Position numbers and translations under genes: made by a program
Part shown: positions 10,380 through 22,765 of the stretch, piece by piece
Layout of the letters: each line of letters starts with the position of its first letter
Position numbering within the stretch: position 1 is the stretch's first letter
Source: Dendrophyllia cribrosa
Taxonomy: Eukaryota; Cnidaria; Anthozoa; Scleractinia; Dendrophylliidae
Length of the DNA stretch: 64,000 nt
Assembly: GCA_024195265.1 (NCBI GenBank)
Contig: JAJLRJ010000014.1
Coordinates: forward strand, 22,590,509-22,654,508
Direction: 5' to 3'
The notes under the pieces: generated by a model
The model's input: the letters and a program-made list of their open reading frames with translations, nothing else
Database searches by the model: none
What the model was told of the DNA's origin: nothing

Positions 10380-11264
10380 TAGGTGCAAACAATTTTCTGA
10401 CGTGTTATTGAAGCTACTTTTGCGAGACAAGGAGCAGGTTAATCTATTGGTTATTGAGACAGTTGCTTTAGAACAGTGCAGTTACCTTCGTGAGCAATAC
10501 AGCGAGCTTGTTGTTCAGAAGACACAGGGTCCGGAAGTCGCAAAGTTATTCTGACAGTTCCCTGAGGAAAGGAACTTCACCCTTAGCGGATGACGCTATA
10601 CAGGATCTTCGTACAGCAAGCACAATTATTGCTGCTCGTGGTGTTAATTCCTTTGGTGGTGGGGACAGACGCCCAACTTGAGCATCGTATTTTACTCCAC
10701 GGAGTGAATCACAACACAGGCGGTCCCTTGGCTCAGTTCGTAGACCATTTTCAAGTTTTACCAGGGGCTCCACGTATTCGCACGGTTCACTTTTTCTTCT
10801 CGTCTGCGAGAAAACATACAAGAATAGTGAAAGTACTATACTTGCAAGTTGTATAAGTATCGCATTGTAAGTAGTGTAAGCATCGTTTTTGTAAATATTG
10901 TACTGTTTCGTAAGTGATGTAATAAAAAAAAAAAAGAAAGTTTGCGAGCCAAGAGTTGATTCTCTGGTTACAGGAGGGCATGCACATTCCTTTCTCCAAA
11001 CCTCCTTTGCCTTGCAACCTGCCAAACCACAGGTTTGACAGGAAAGAGTCCTCCTTTGTGGACAGCGAGATTTCAAAGCTTTTGGATCTGCAAGTTATCA
11101 GAGAAGTACAGGAATGCCCCATCTGTGTTTCCCCTCTGGGGGTTGTGCCCAAAGCCGGAGGAAAACATCGCCTGATTTTGGACCTGCGGTGGGTGAACGC
11201 ATCCGTCAGTACACCACATTTCAGGCAATCAGACTTAACGGAACTAAGACATATTTTTTACTAA
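10380..11264 (+). mobile_element. DIRS-like retrotransposon relic with reverse transcriptase fragment
   Basis: At 10990-11264 the frame encodes PPLPCNLPNHRF..., then ISKLLDLQVIREV, PICVSPLGVVPKAGGKHRLI and LDLRWVNASV. The KHRLILDLRxVN block preceded by a linker of this type is the N-terminal reverse transcriptase region of DIRS-like or related retroelements. The frame stops at FRQSDLTELRHIFY, before the catalytic aspartates. Upstream, 10380-10680 encodes two overlapping short frames (KGTSPLADDAIQDLRTASTI and neighbours) that may be a capsid-like remnant. No terminal repeats are seen, and the element is dead. Confidence 0.55.
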
Positions 11265-11345
11265 GGGATCATCTAAAAAGATAGCGCGCGCGTCACATCT
11301 CCCCGGGGAGGCGATTTTCGCGCACGCTCGTGTCATCTACCTCTC

Positions 11346-11518
11346 GACTATCCATAGCCTGTTCCAGGCTCCGAGATAGTGGGGAACGCGCGAAGTAAAA
11401 AAAAAGGGAAAAATCGAGGGGGAACTGGTCGGCGGAAAAGTTTCCGCGCGATTTTTTTTCCCTTTTTTTTACTTCGCGCGTTCCCCACTATCTCGGAGCC
11501 TGGAACAGGCTAGACTAT
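11346..11518. mobile_element. Foldback MITE with about 60-bp arms
   Basis: The left arm AGCCTGTTCCAGGCTCCGAG...CGCGCGAAGTAAAAAAAAAGG is repeated as its complement at 11455-11513, around a roughly 45-base GC-rich centre. Arms are essentially perfect, indicating recent insertion. Confidence 0.85.
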
Positions 11519-11947
11519 CCAAGGAGCTACATACATACATAAATTTTATTTAAACTCGAATGTAAGTGTAGCTAATGAAGCGAAATTCTTCGAGTAATAA
11601 AAATAATATTTTGCGTTCTTTACATTCAATTCATATCTTAATATAGCCAACAATATGCATTTTTTCTTTAGCTACCAGTCCTCAATGTCATGTGTATCTC
11701 TCGCCAAGATGGCCGCCCATTCTCGCGTCGGCAAGGCCAATGAAATTAGAGGTTGTTGAGAGCTGCGTGGTATCTGCGTAGCAAGGGCTTATAATGAATT
11801 TTTCAGAAGTAACTGGCTTTGAGTCACTTCTTTGCAAGACCAACAAAATACTGAAAATCTACTGCGTCCTTTGCAGTGTTTTATTTCCGGAAAATTGATA
11901 CAAGTAATTAAAAAATTCCAACAATACAAAAGTTTTGAATGCACTCC

Positions 11948-12035
11948 CCTACCCTCCCTACCCTCCCTACCCTCCCTACCCTCCCTACCCTCCCTACCCT
12001 CCCTACCCTCCCTACCTTCCCTACCCTCCCTACCT
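11948..12035. repeat. 9-bp minisatellite CTACCCTCC
   Basis: About nine tandem copies of CTACCCTCC, with one C-to-T variant near the end. The + strand is C-rich and the complement G-rich, which could adopt quadruplex-type structures. Confidence 0.9.
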
Positions 12036-13235
12036 TTGTTTTATAGTTTGGTCATTGCTTGATTAATTTCCCGTGAATCTTTATGGACTTCCAACTTCCG
12101 GCTTCACTTTGCTGAAGATTCACACTGCAGACACTAAGGTGAGAAATTTTACTGTTATTTTCTGCTTTGCACTGCTGATATAAGTTGCTTGTCTAAATTC
12201 CCTTTCTTTATTTTTCCTTTTGACATCGTGAGCTCGGCCACACATCTTTTTAGATGCATCAATGAACAAAAACGCTTTATATAACTTATGTCGGCGCGGC
12301 GTTGATGACTTCAAGCGAAATTTATATGTGCCAATATAGCATCATTTTGGTATTTAGAACTCTTATTACATAAACTAGTGACTACAATTCGCTTGGAGAC
12401 TCTTTAAACCTGAATTTTCTGAAAATAAATTTAACTGAGAGTGTTATTATAAACTGTCGACGATGTTGCTGACATTGTAGCCCTAACCCCGGAGTTCGAC
12501 ATAAAATGTTCACTGCCGTCGTCATGGTTGGAATCTCAGTACCCCTCAATAGTTATACGATTGCTATTTGTACCTAGGCAGCCATATGCAGCTTGCTCTT
12601 AACCCGGGGCCCTTAAGTGTTAGAGAAGGAAACGTTTTTCAGCGATCAGAAAGCTGCAATTCAAATAAAGGCTTCGATTATAAACACTTTAATACTATTC
12701 ATAATTTTCTACATCCTACATGCTGTAAATTTGTTGACAGCAACTTTGTAAACCGTTTTAATAATAACCTTGGTTCTCGCTTTCTCGGAAGATCTTGAAA
12801 AGATCGGTTCATCATCATGCAGCCCGCTTTGTGGTTGGGGACTACCAGGCGCGTACCTGCCTTTATAAGCACGTTAACTTTTTTAAAAATGTTGATTCAA
12901 AAAGCTCGGCTGCTCGACTTAGCGGTGATCCAACTGTAGACTTGTTGAAAGGCGTATTTACAAAAGCATTACTCGATCACAACTCGCTCTACGGCCGGAG
13001 GCCGCGGACGTAACGTCCTGTCGTTTGACATGTAAGGTCTGGTACTTTAACACGGGATAACTATTTTCTGAAGTGTAAATAAATCGGATGGCTTTGTATT
13101 TGTTTATCAGAGATAGAGTTGAGCCTTACTTTGCTAACTTAACACTATGATTCCATTGCAATCTACTGAAAAGGGAATCTACAGACTGATGATTATCATA
13201 ATGGCAATTCAAATATATAATTTTTTTATTACATT
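12036..13235. other. Intergenic stretch, no gene supported
   Basis: Open frames at 12568-12798 and 12795-13013 hold HHHAARFVVGDYQ, which faintly resembles the C-terminal part of a jockey-like reverse transcriptase. The rest does not follow that family, so I leave it uncalled. Confidence 0.4.
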
Positions 13236-14293
13236 TTAAGTAACGATCCGCATAAGAAGGATAGTGCTGAACGGCAATGCACGATGGAATGTCAACTATT
13301 TTTATTGTTACAACTAGTAGTAATCATAGATTATAGTGCGTCTCCTTATCCCGTGGCACCTCGTCTTGACCTAGTACCTTAGTTTCATGAATTAATTCAG
13401 CCACTGCTTAAAAGGGCTATGTCGCGAGATATGTCACACAGGCACAAACATCGGGCCGACATCAAACAAATTCACGCTATCGCCATGGGATCGGGCAAAA
13501 TCCTACCGTGCTGTGTACTCCGAAAGGTCTCAGATTTTTTCGACATATAAATAGTATATTTGTCTTGATTTCATTTCGGTTATTTCTCCGATTCTGAAAT
13601 CATACTGCTCAGTACATGTACTAATACTGGAACCGGAAATGAGAAATTTCTGAGAAAGCCTAAAACAGTACTCCCGTGATAAACTTCTTAAGTCACGTAA
13701 CATTCAACGTGAATTTCGCAGGATTTTTCGAATAAAATTACAACTACCAGTTGCAAGTAAGACACAAGACTGTTGAATATATAAATTCCTTTATTAGCTA
13801 GACAAAGTTTAGCCCAAAACTGCGAAATCTTTAGTCGCAAATGCGCCCGATACAGGCGCAATTTCGAGCACTGTAAAGTTAATCTTTGTTCGCCTGGCGC
13901 GGCCGGTCAGTGAATTATTGCTACAAGACAAACAGCGAATTGCACCGTACCGTAGAACATCGCGAAGAACGACGTCGGTATTTAGGTGAAAGCTTCCCAA
14001 ATCAGGCAGAGAACCACAGCAAAATCAAGATAGAACATTCAAAACATACCAGAACGGTAGCGAGGAAAATCCGATAACTTCTTGCTTGATTCCAAAGAGA
14101 CCCAACAACTTACTTGGTCCGGAGAAGAACCTTCGTCCAATTTTTCCACTGTGTACTTTTAGTAGGCATTGAAATATTAAGCCGTACGATTCCAAAATCG
14201 GTAAAATATCCGAAACTAAATCAAGACAAATAGATTATTCACATCCGCAAGCTCCCCAGGATGATGCCTGATTTCCACGCGCTGGGAATGCTG

Positions 14294-14446
14294 GATGTAA
14301 TATATCAAACATGAGACACAGTGTTTCATCACAAGATCAAACACTGAGAAGAGAGTTGAAAATACGACGCGCAGCGGAGTATTTTTGACGAACTTCGAGG
14401 TGTTTGATCTTGTGATGAAATACTGTGTCGAATGTTTGATATTACT
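14294..14446. repeat. Hairpin element inside the nested insertion
   Basis: The left arm runs GTAATATATCAAACATGAGAC then CAGTGTTTCATCACAAGATC. The right arm is its complement (GATCTTGTGATGAAATACTG ... GTTTGATATTAC). A loop of about 60 bases separates them. Confidence 0.75.
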
Positions 14447-14579
14447 TCTCAAACAAAATGATTTTAGAAGGAGAAATTAAGGATGCAAAAATGAGCAGTG
14501 TTTCATCTGATTTCCAAACACTCATTAAACATTAATTTCCTTTGTATTTTCTTCATGAATTATTAATGAGTTTGAGAAA

Positions 14580-14770
14580 CTATTGTGACGTTTCAAGATG
14601 GCGCAGATTTGGTACCGACACTTTTCTCGATTCATTCCGCCTAGCGCCTAGACGACGCACTAAGCATGCTGGATACTATTGTGACGTTTCAAAATGGCAC
14701 AGATTTGGTACCGACACTTTTCTCGATTCGTTCCGCCTAGCCGACAAGATTAGGAAGCGTCTCCTTCGTC
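14580..14770. repeat. 98-bp direct tandem duplication
   Basis: CTATTGTGACGTTTCAAGAT at 14580 recurs at 14678 with the following 70 bases nearly unchanged (GGTACCGACACTTTTCTCGA shared). Confidence 0.85.
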
Positions 14771-15251
14771 GACGCAACTATTGATCTCGTTGGCCTAGAC
14801 TCGAAAACCGCTAAAAAGTTAAGGTTCAAGGTGCATAAAGTCTAATTTTTTTAAGGTTTCAAGTATTTTGAGACCCAATCGCACAACATGCAATTTTTAA
14901 AAGATCTTGTATTTGGGGAACTTTATCAAAAAAGCAAAATTAGTAGCTATTGTCTTCTGCTATTGTGATTGGTTAAGCACGAACATTTCCTAAAATATAT
15001 TTGGCCCAAATGGATTTTATGTATTTTTATAATGAAATATACTGTAATTATGAACCATCAGCCCCTCCTCTATTCTTAAAATCAAAGATATTCTATGTGG
15101 GAAAGAGCCAATTACTGCCGCGAATAATGAAGTTTACTATAGTTCTTATGTGAAGCATTACTTAATGCATTAAAAGACCCAACCACTTCCAGTCCAGGGA
15201 ACGCATGAAATGGTGATTCAGAGAGTCAAATTTCAAAAATTTCCCGGGGAA

Positions 15252-15292
<41 letters not shown>
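15252..15292. repeat. Poly-G tract (41 G)
   Basis: An uninterrupted run of about 41 G between TTTCCCGGGGAA and CATGCCCCC. It is the longest homopolymer here. Such runs are prone to length error in assemblies. Confidence 0.9.
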
Positions 15293-15294
<2 letters not shown>

Positions 15295-15387
15295 TGCCCC
15301 CGGATTCTCCTAAAAGTTTGTGCCTTCGGCGCTCTCAATCATCAAGGCTTACAATCAAAAAAAGCCTGGGAACGCCCCTGACTACCA

Positions 15388-15780
15388 ATGCACAAGTAGC
15401 GTCACAGAAATGTTAGATAAACTTGGGTGGACCCCTTTGTCTGATCAGAGAGTTTTAACAGACCTTTGTCCATTTTACTAGATTGTAAACAACTATGTGT
15501 GTAAATTGGCTTTCCTGAGGAGGGCCAACTCTACTTTAGATCAAGTAGAACGCAGCACCACCTTAATTACAGACACATACTAACTTCAATAAAAGAACTT
15601 TTTTTTTTGCAAGAACCATCCCAGTGTGGAATTCCTTGCCTGGTTCTGTAATACGGGCACCAACACCTGAACACTTTTTAAAATTAGTTTCAAATTGTGT
15701 GTAAATAACTAAAATAAGCAGGTCTACTGCTGACCACCCCAGTGTTGGATTTATAGGGTCCTCTATTGACACTTAATAAA
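15388..15780 (+). mobile_element. LINE relic, jockey/CR1-like reverse transcriptase C-terminus
   Basis: Reads TSSVTEMLDKLGWTPLSDQR then VLTDLCPFY and a stop. After degenerate sequence (KLAFLRRANST) it recovers as FARTIPVWNSLPGSVIRAP and TPEHFLKLVSNCV followed by TAA. The T-S-S-V-T...LGW..L..R and WNSLP signatures are characteristic of the last part of jockey/CR1-like non-LTR proteins. It is 5' truncated and has in-frame stops. The 3' UTR ends near AATAAACTGAAACTGAA. Confidence 0.7.
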
Positions 15781-16776
15781 CTGAAACTGAAGACAGAAGA
15801 ATTGTGAGACAACAGATCGTTACACCACTGCCCAACAACTGAGAAAACAACTACAGACTTTTTGGTCTTATGAATGTATTTTGAAACACATATTAAAATA
15901 TAAACCTTTGATCATTCTAGTCTGAAATTCGATCAGGACACATATTTTAGTAAACTGTTTCAACCAAGGTTCGGTTGTTATAAGTCAGTTATGGTGATCA
16001 TGAGAACAGCTATGAGCTCACCACTTTCCGTTGTTATAGCATAAATTCCTGGATATTTCTTGGAATGTAAAACCTTTTACAGACAACTATCTCAGTACAG
16101 CAAACCCTTTCACACTGAAATATTAAATTACTCGACCAGAAAGTAATGGGAGCTAGAAATAGCTTGTGTGGCAGGTGCTAAAAAGGGTTAGGGAAAGAGA
16201 GAATTTTGGGCGCACGCGAAGCGCATGGAGAGAGCACAACGGATCAAATACCTTTGAGTGATATATAATTAATTATGTCCAATCAAACTAGGGCATTATA
16301 GCCTTGGTTGGCAAATAATTAAGTATTGACCAATCACGATTTTTTACGCTCTCCAGATAAACATAAGAATGAAGAGAACAATAGCATTGCTGCAGGTGCT
16401 TCCTTCCCCCTCCTTCCCTTTGCGCTCACTCCACATGCTTTTCGAGCACCCATAATCCTCCTTTCGCTTCCCTAGCCAGGCAGGCTACGGCAGAAAATGT
16501 CTCTCAAAATGGAAGGTTCAAAAGGTGGGCTAGAAAACAGCATTTACAGCTTACAATTGCGTTTTTTTTCAGCCGTAGAAAATTCAATGGATTTGGGCTG
16601 TGACTACCAATAACAGGCAGTACATGTATGATCTCATGAGCTGTCACTCATGAGCTTTAATAATTATTGTGTTTAAATTAAGGCTTAATTTATCTGTCTA
16701 TCTGTGCATTTATTTGTCTATATATATACCCAGTATTGATGAATTCAATATGGCAACTGTTCATGAAGTGGAATAG
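15781..16776. other. Non-genic stretch with MITE-like fragments
   Basis: No coding signal. A segment near 16190-16500 has GCGCACGCGAAGCGCATGG and ends AGCCAGGCAGGCTA, resembling the ends of the 4.2-kb MITE family. Confidence 0.4.
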
Positions 16777-16778
16777 AC

Positions 16779-16898
16779 CAATTTCGATATATTAAAATTT
16801 TTACTTGGCTCCGAGAACCTCGATGTGATTTCTTTTGTTTTATTCCCCTAAGCCTCGGAGCCAAGTATGAATTTTAATATATCGAAATTGGTCTATTG
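16779..16898. mobile_element. Hairpin MITE with perfect 30-bp arms
   Basis: AATAGACCAATTTCGATATA at the left and its complement TATATCGAAATTGGTCTATT at the right; inside, TTGGCTCCGAG pairs with CTCGGAGCCAA. Total length is about 120 bases. Confidence 0.85.
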
Positions 16899-19285
16899 TG
16901 AACAATTATATATGCAAATTAGCCTCTTAAACATACATGTGCAACTAGTGACAGAGCCCCTTTAAATGTACAATTCCTTTTCTAGACTGCTTGGTGACAG
17001 CAAACTACAGTCACATGCATGTACTAACTTCAATAAAAATGTACTCACACCAACAGAGTACCTTGATCAGTCATCCATTCTCACATTTGAAGCAACTAGT
17101 TTGTGGACTTTGACCAGGCAAATATAAATAAAACTTTCCTGTCAGCTTAGCAAGTACCTCATCAATGGTTTTGTCAATAACAGCAAAGTTCTACTAACAA
17201 CGTACTCTAAGGTAAGGTTGTCACTAGTTTTGTCAGTTTTTAGCTATACAAAATTAAAATGAAACATAATTAGCAATGCTTTGTTTGTCTAATCAAACTG
17301 GCTGGGACTCAGAATTGAAGTAGCTAGTAAGAGAGGTCAACAGTCCCAGTTGGCCCTTATTGCCCTTATTGACAGGTTCAGTGGAACTATAAATAAACAT
17401 ACATCTGTATTTATTATAACTAAATAAAAATAAAGTGAAGAGCTGATAAAAAACGAAAATAATAATATTGAGGATGTAAGAATTTGCTGCCACAAGGGGG
17501 AGAGGGGGAGGGATGCTACAAAAAAGTACAGTAACACTTCCACTCTCAAAGAACCTAACTGACCAAAGAAAATGACAAAGAACAGGTGACCCCTTAACCA
17601 TTGTTCTGAGGACAGGCAACAAATGGTCTGAGGCACAAGCCACTAAATAGGGGCTTAAAAAATAGCAAAAAATTAAAGAAATGCCAGGAATGCTAACCAC
17701 TAAATTAAGGCTTAAATTATGCCACGTTCAAGCACACAAGTGTAAAAAGTACACTGTCCAGCTGCTACAATTAGGCACAACAAACCAGCACCAAGAACAC
17801 CACTTAATAACCTTTTTTGTTTCATTTTTTTGTTGACTACATGTATGGTTAATCATATTTGACCAGTTGACCTGGTTAAACTCCACACACTGATCGATTA
17901 TGGACTCAATACTGAAAAGATAAGGTTTAATGTGCAGTTTCCACGTAGAAGTGATCAACTGCTTAAACACTTGTCTTGGGTACAAGGAAAGTCATATTGT
18001 TCTTACAGATTAAGGCTAACCCTGTACAATTTATCAATAATTTTTTAATTTTTTTAATTATGGGTCTTTTACTATTTTTGAGCAGTATTTAATACAGTGA
18101 CTGATTTTAAGTCTTGACTGGGCTATTTTGTTATTCCTCTTATTGTTCCAAATGAATGTTTGTTTATTTATTAAGGTGGCTCGACTGGGTTTTTTGGCGA
18201 CATAACACCCCAACTTTGAACGGCTGATACTTCACTGTCCGAGCTCCTTCAGGCAAGCTGCTTCACACATAAACTAGAGATGAAATGAACTTTCCAAAAA
18301 AGTAGATTTGATTGACATCGGTGTTACCATAACAACGATCTGATGACGTCATGGTTTTTGCATATAAGTAATTTTCTCAACATCTTGACCTAAACTTTTA
18401 AAACGACTGTATGCCTCTTATAGTCTAGATCTATGTCTTCAAGACTGCAAAATTTAAAAAAATTCTATGAGAGCGTTTTCGAATAAAATTGGGTTGAATG
18501 TTTTCAATCAAAAATTTAAAAATTCGCATTACTTTCTGTTATTTCGTCGATACCAGCGTTTTCCTGACAAATTGAAACAATATTTTCACCATATAATATT
18601 CATGTGCCATAAAACTACATTCCTTGAAGGTTTCATCCTGTTTGCTTCATTAGATTTCCGCAGTTGATGTGATGAGAAGCAATGTCTTAAATATGCTCAT
18701 TCTACTCACAGAAGTAACACTTTTGTTAGGGAAGCGTTTATTTAAAAACTAGTCGATGAAATTTTTTTAAAATCTTTTGATCTATTGTTGTACATGTATT
18801 GCACTATCTCTGCAAATTTCAAGTGCATTGAATCATTTTAAGAGTGCGAAATAAAATTAAAACTATAGGGGACTTTTGCATTCGTCTTCCAAAGTTTTAT
18901 TGCCGTATTCTTTGTTGACAGCAGGTTTATTTCAGAACTTTCTCTTTTGTCTACATTCTACATATTTGTGCGCTTTTGAAACAACACGTTTGCCATGCCT
19001 GCTTGCTCCAAAGCGATCGTGAAAATTCTTTTCATAGTACAATGACTACAATGGTAATTAACATACGGCTGCAGTCATGCATAATGTAACACGTTCAAAA
19101 TTTATTCAAAAGTGAGCGGTATTTTCAGTGCATGAAAATGAGAATTATTATTGTCTATTTACAGATGTTTGTGATCTGTTGAAAGTCACTTTGCTGTGGT
19201 AGGACTTGTAACAAAAGAGGGAGGAACAGTTATCTTGCTTGCCAAAATACGTCCACTTTCAATAGTGTGATTTATGAAATGACAG
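16899..19285. other. Non-genic stretch upstream of HEPN exon 1
   Basis: AT-rich sequence. Minus-strand open frames near 17293-17700 are hydrophobic by composition and have no homology I can name. No strong hairpins or tandem arrays are seen. Confidence 0.4.
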
Positions 19286-20110
19286 CTGCCCTAGACCCAG
19301 ATGAAGTGCTCCATTCAACGGCGGGAAAAACAAATTTTCAACGCATTACGCAACTTTTAATCAGTGGAGGTACCAGTCTACTGAGGGAAATTTTTGATGC
19401 AATTCACCCACCAAGTAATCTTCCTACAATTCTCAACTATCCTGCTACTAAGAAATTGCTCAAAGCAGCCCAACTTTCTAAGCCACAGTGGGACTGTCTT
19501 TATCCCTCCCCAGGGGTGTATGGCAAGTCAGTAGATTTCGATTTCATTCTGCTCTTCCGTTTGCTTAGAACAATATCTGGCCTCGCCCCTCCAGCCACGG
19601 GATGGGATGCACTACCAGCCAGTACGGACCACAGTTTAACAGCCGATTTAGCAAGGGTGAAATATTACCGCAACTCAATTTATGGTCATGTAAAGCAAAG
19701 CATGGAAATTAAAGATGACGAGTTCCCATCATTTTGGCAAGAAATCAGTGAAGCTCTGGTGAGGATTGCTGGCCACATCAGTCTTTCTAGGAAAACTGCA
19801 TGGAAGGAGGCCATTGATAATTTGTTGACAGATCCTCTAACAGTGGAAGGTGAACGAATTATGCAAAGTGATAGTGATGTCAAGAAATCCATGGAAGTAG
19901 AAGAAGTCTCTGAACGGATGAATCGTTTGGAGGTAGTACTTGGAAAAACAACAAATCTGGTTTCAGAGGAAGGTCCGCGTTTACAGCCAGAAGTTCGAGA
20001 GAAACCTCATGAAATCAAAGATCGGCGGAGAGTGAAGTATCAGTCAATAGACGGACGACACGTCTTCTTTCCTGTCAGCTCTGAGACTCAGCCTGTTAGA
20101 TGTGTTAGAG
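19286..20110 (+). CDS. DZIP3-like HEPN exon, copy 1
   Basis: The acceptor is GACAG at 19281-19285; the exon opens with two bases completing a codon. The donor is AGAG then GTAGGT at 20111 (phase 1). It encodes an all-helical HEPN domain of the DZIP3-like group, with QWDCLYPSPGVYGKS, GWDALPASTDHSLTADLARV and YYRNSIYGHV. The last contains R-x5-H (codons 19669-19671 and 19687-19689), matching the HEPN R-x4-6-H signature of RNases and RNA-binding members. The C-terminal third is a charged helical linker. Compared with copy 2, about a dozen residues differ, and 18 or so extra codons (around DGRHVFFPVSSETQPV) precede the donor in frame. In the gene model it may be the first HEPN module, since its phase-1 donor fits the two-base start of the exon at 25022, or it may be a duplicated spare exon. 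Confidence 0.75.
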
Positions 20111-20317
20111 GTAGGTTAAGTATTTTATTCATGCTAATTTTTTAAAGAACGTGTGGATGGAAGATTTTGTTGTATAACGATCACAACACTGGATGTGTTA
20201 AGACATTCATATATAACCAAAGGCTCCTACGAGGGTTGTCCAATATACACGCACTGTAACGGTCCGTGTAAGCTATGTTTCGATTCGCATGGACCGGATT
20301 CAAACATACCTCACGGG

Positions 20318-20654
20318 TTAAAATTATAATACAATAAGTATTGAAAATCACGTGAAAAGCAACAAAAACTTTGGACTTGTTCTTCCTGCAATTTTCTATG
20401 CTGATTGTTATTATAATTTCAATTCGCGAGGTATGTTTGAGTCTTTGACGTCACTTTCTCCCATTCGCAACTAAGCCTTGGAACAAGGTTGATTAATGGC
20501 AGCCGTAAATTCTCGGAAATAAATGTTAAAACAAAATGACTTCTGATGTTCGTAATGGATTGAAATTTGACAAGATGAGTAAGAAAGTCAAATAGTAGAA
20601 GAAAATGTAAAAAAAAAAAAGAAAATCAAAAATTTGATCATAGGGGCACTTTAA
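20318..20654. mobile_element. TTAA-flanked insertion with an empty site in the paralogous copy
   Basis: Bounded by TTAA at both ends. The right end is AGGGGCACTTTAA. At the matching place in segmental copy 2 (35415-35434) the sequence is CGGGTTTAATAAAGATAGTG without the element, so the insertion is later than the duplication or was precisely excised from copy 2. The left end does not mirror the right TIR, so the element may be truncated. Confidence 0.7.
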
Positions 20655-21847
20655 TAAAAGATAGTGAACACGAAATTCACGCTTGAATGCGTGCAACCAA
20701 TCAGATCACGCGTGTGAACAATGGAGCATTTCAAAACAAAAAGAAACGACCGCAACGTCTCTTTGGGTGAAGGTGGGCCTTTAAGATGACTCCATATTAA
20801 GTTATTGACCAGTCTTCCAAATATAATGTACACGATCTTATTGCTGTTTTTCGAGAGTTTTGTTTAGCGATACTAGGCATAATATACACATACACGTAGC
20901 TTAGGCTTTCTCGTTTCAGAGAAGTCTAATTTGGCAGTCTTGTTTCGTTACCTTGGCAACCAATTATTGAGTTGTTGGGCTTGCTGTTCAAGGCTTGAAA
21001 ACCTCTCAATGGATTTTCTAGGTTTTTACACGGTAAAATTCACAATTTTTGGTGAAACAGAAGAAACATTCAGTTCATTGACACACTGCCCAAACATGGT
21101 TATAAAGCTCTCGATATCCGTAGGTCTACATGACGTATATCCAACGATGAAGGTAAATTCGCATTTTGAAGGAAAGTGATCATGAAAATGACTGCTGCAT
21201 GCAATTTCGTATCTTTGGGAAGAGAAATGCGTGAAAGCGAAAAGAAAGAAAAAAGAGAAGAAAAGATAACAGAAAAATCATTGATTTCTTGGCAAAGCTG
21301 AAGCTGGTTCAAAGTTTCAACTGCTCGACACGGAGTGCATGAAGGAGCACAATTTTCGGAAATGCATTATATGCCGTAATATGATATAGACTTGATACTT
21401 CCTTAGAATAGTTTCTTCTCTTTCTTCTCCGCACATTGCAGCTAAACGAACTCGTCATTACGTCTGCATATAGCTCGTACTTCGATGTTTGCCGGAAAAT
21501 TTGTTGCTGATGTTGTAAGGACTGACTGACCTCGCTGCATTTCTTTCAGACTTTTCGCAGCTCTATTCAGGTAGAAAATGGGTTATCTCTGACAATGACA
21601 GATTCACTGACTCACTGACTCCTCCCTCACTCGCTCGCTTCTTTCGTCAGCTGTAAACTTTCCTTTGTAATTTCGCTGTCCAGTCATAAGGCTTTCGCGG
21701 CAAATGCAAAGGAATATAGTGTAGATAATAGTCGACCGCCGAAAAAGTGGACATTATGAAAGCGTTGCTCTGATGTTTTGCATTTGGAACCCTCCGATGT
21801 CTGCGATCTGCAGACTTGAAATTGATTTTTCAACAGAGACTCTCGTT

Positions 21848-22078
21848 TTAAAGTGCCCCTGCGATCAAATTTTATAATTGTTTTTTTTATTTCATTTTTC
21901 GAAAGAAAATATTGTAATTACTGAGCAGACCATTCCAAACCGTTTTTCAATCTGATCACGGGAAAGCGGTTTTTTATGACTGTACTTTTCTCATTTCGCA
22001 CGGCCGCCATTGCATTTGCATGTTCTAGTAGTTTCAAAAGAAGCCAGAGAAAGTGACGTCAAAGACTCACTGGCTTAA
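21848..22078. mobile_element. TTAA element fragment (TIR AGTGCCCCTGCGATC)
   Basis: Starts TTAAAGTGCCCCTGCGATCA, the complement of the right end of the element at 20318-20654. A related start is at 36892 in copy 2. It probably ends near GACTCACTGGCTTAA. Right after it, CAGCTTATTTAGTATGC and GCATACTAAATAAGCTG form an inverted pair. Confidence 0.5.
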
Positions 22079-22326
22079 AGTTGCAGTGTGTGAATACAGC
22101 TTATTTAGTATGCAGAACACGAGTTTGGCAATCTGAAAGCTCAAAATTCCCGTGCCGCATACTAAATAAGCTGAATTCACACACAAAATGAATTTCTAAT
22201 ATCGTTCCATTTTTAAACCGTTAATACGCGAAGCGTAATGAACGGGTTATCGCAGACGGTGGCAAATATGCAAATGAGCACTCGCTCGCTCTTCCATCAG
22301 CTGTAAACGTTTTGTCACGTAATGTT

Positions 22327-22765
22327 TTAAGTAATGATCCGCATAAGAAGGAAAGCGCCAATGGCCGTGCACAATGGAATGTCAACTTTTTCCATTGTTA
22401 CAACTAGTGATCTCATTGGCCTAGACTCAAAAACCACTAAAAGGTTAGGGTTCAAGGTGCATTTTCTCTCTTTTTTTAAGGTTTCAAGCAATCTAAGACC
22501 CAATCGCACAACATGCAAGTTTTAAAAGATAATTGTATTTGGGGAACTTCATCAAAGAAGCAAAATTATTAGCTATTGTCTTCTGCTATTCTGATTGGTT
22601 AAGCACGAATATTTCCTAAAATTTATTTGACGCAAATGGATTTTCTTTATTTTTATTATGAACCATCAGCTCCTATTCTTGAAACCAAAGATATTCCATG
22701 TGGGAAAGAGCCAATGCCGCAGAACAATGAAGTTTGCCGTAGTTCTTATGTGGAGCATTACTTAA
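22327..22765. mobile_element. TTAA-flanked MITE, family M1, intact copy
   Basis: Left end TTAAGTAATGATCCGCATAA and right end TTATGTGGAGCATTACTTAA. Length is 439 bases, non-coding, and closely similar to 62181-62635. Confidence 0.85.

Larger units (their letters stand above)
13236..15165. mobile_element. TTAA-flanked MITE (family M1), split by a nested insertion
   Basis: Left end TTAAGTAACGATCCGCATAAG and right end CTTATGTGAAGCATTACTTAA form an imperfect inverted repeat bounded by TTAA. Intact relatives of about 440-455 bases lie at 22327-22765 and 62181-62635. Compared with them, this copy is interrupted after CAACTAGT (13311-13318) and resumes at CAACTATT (14775-14782), so about 1.46 kb has been inserted with an 8-bp near-duplication that suits a hAT-type event. 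TTAA target sites suggest piggyBac-type mobilisation of the outer element. Confidence 0.75.
19268..22190. repeat. Segmental duplication S, copy 1
   Basis: Near-identical to 34426-37105, including the HEPN exon, its splice sites and about 2 kb of downstream non-coding sequence. Similarity starts only about 18 bases before the exon (TGTGATTTATGAAATG). Differences include a TTAA-flanked insertion in this copy (20318-20654), an insertion of its own in copy 2 (about 35430-35660), and rearranged inverted pieces at the right end (22040-22190 versus 37030-37140). Confidence 0.9.

Noticed and set aside
12568..13013. Possible jockey RT remnant (HHHAARFVVGDYQ)
   Set aside because: Only one short matching word; the continuation does not follow the family.
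17293..17700. 135-codon minus-strand hydrophobic frame
   Set aside because: Leucine/phenylalanine-rich from AT-rich DNA; no start context, splice sites or family.
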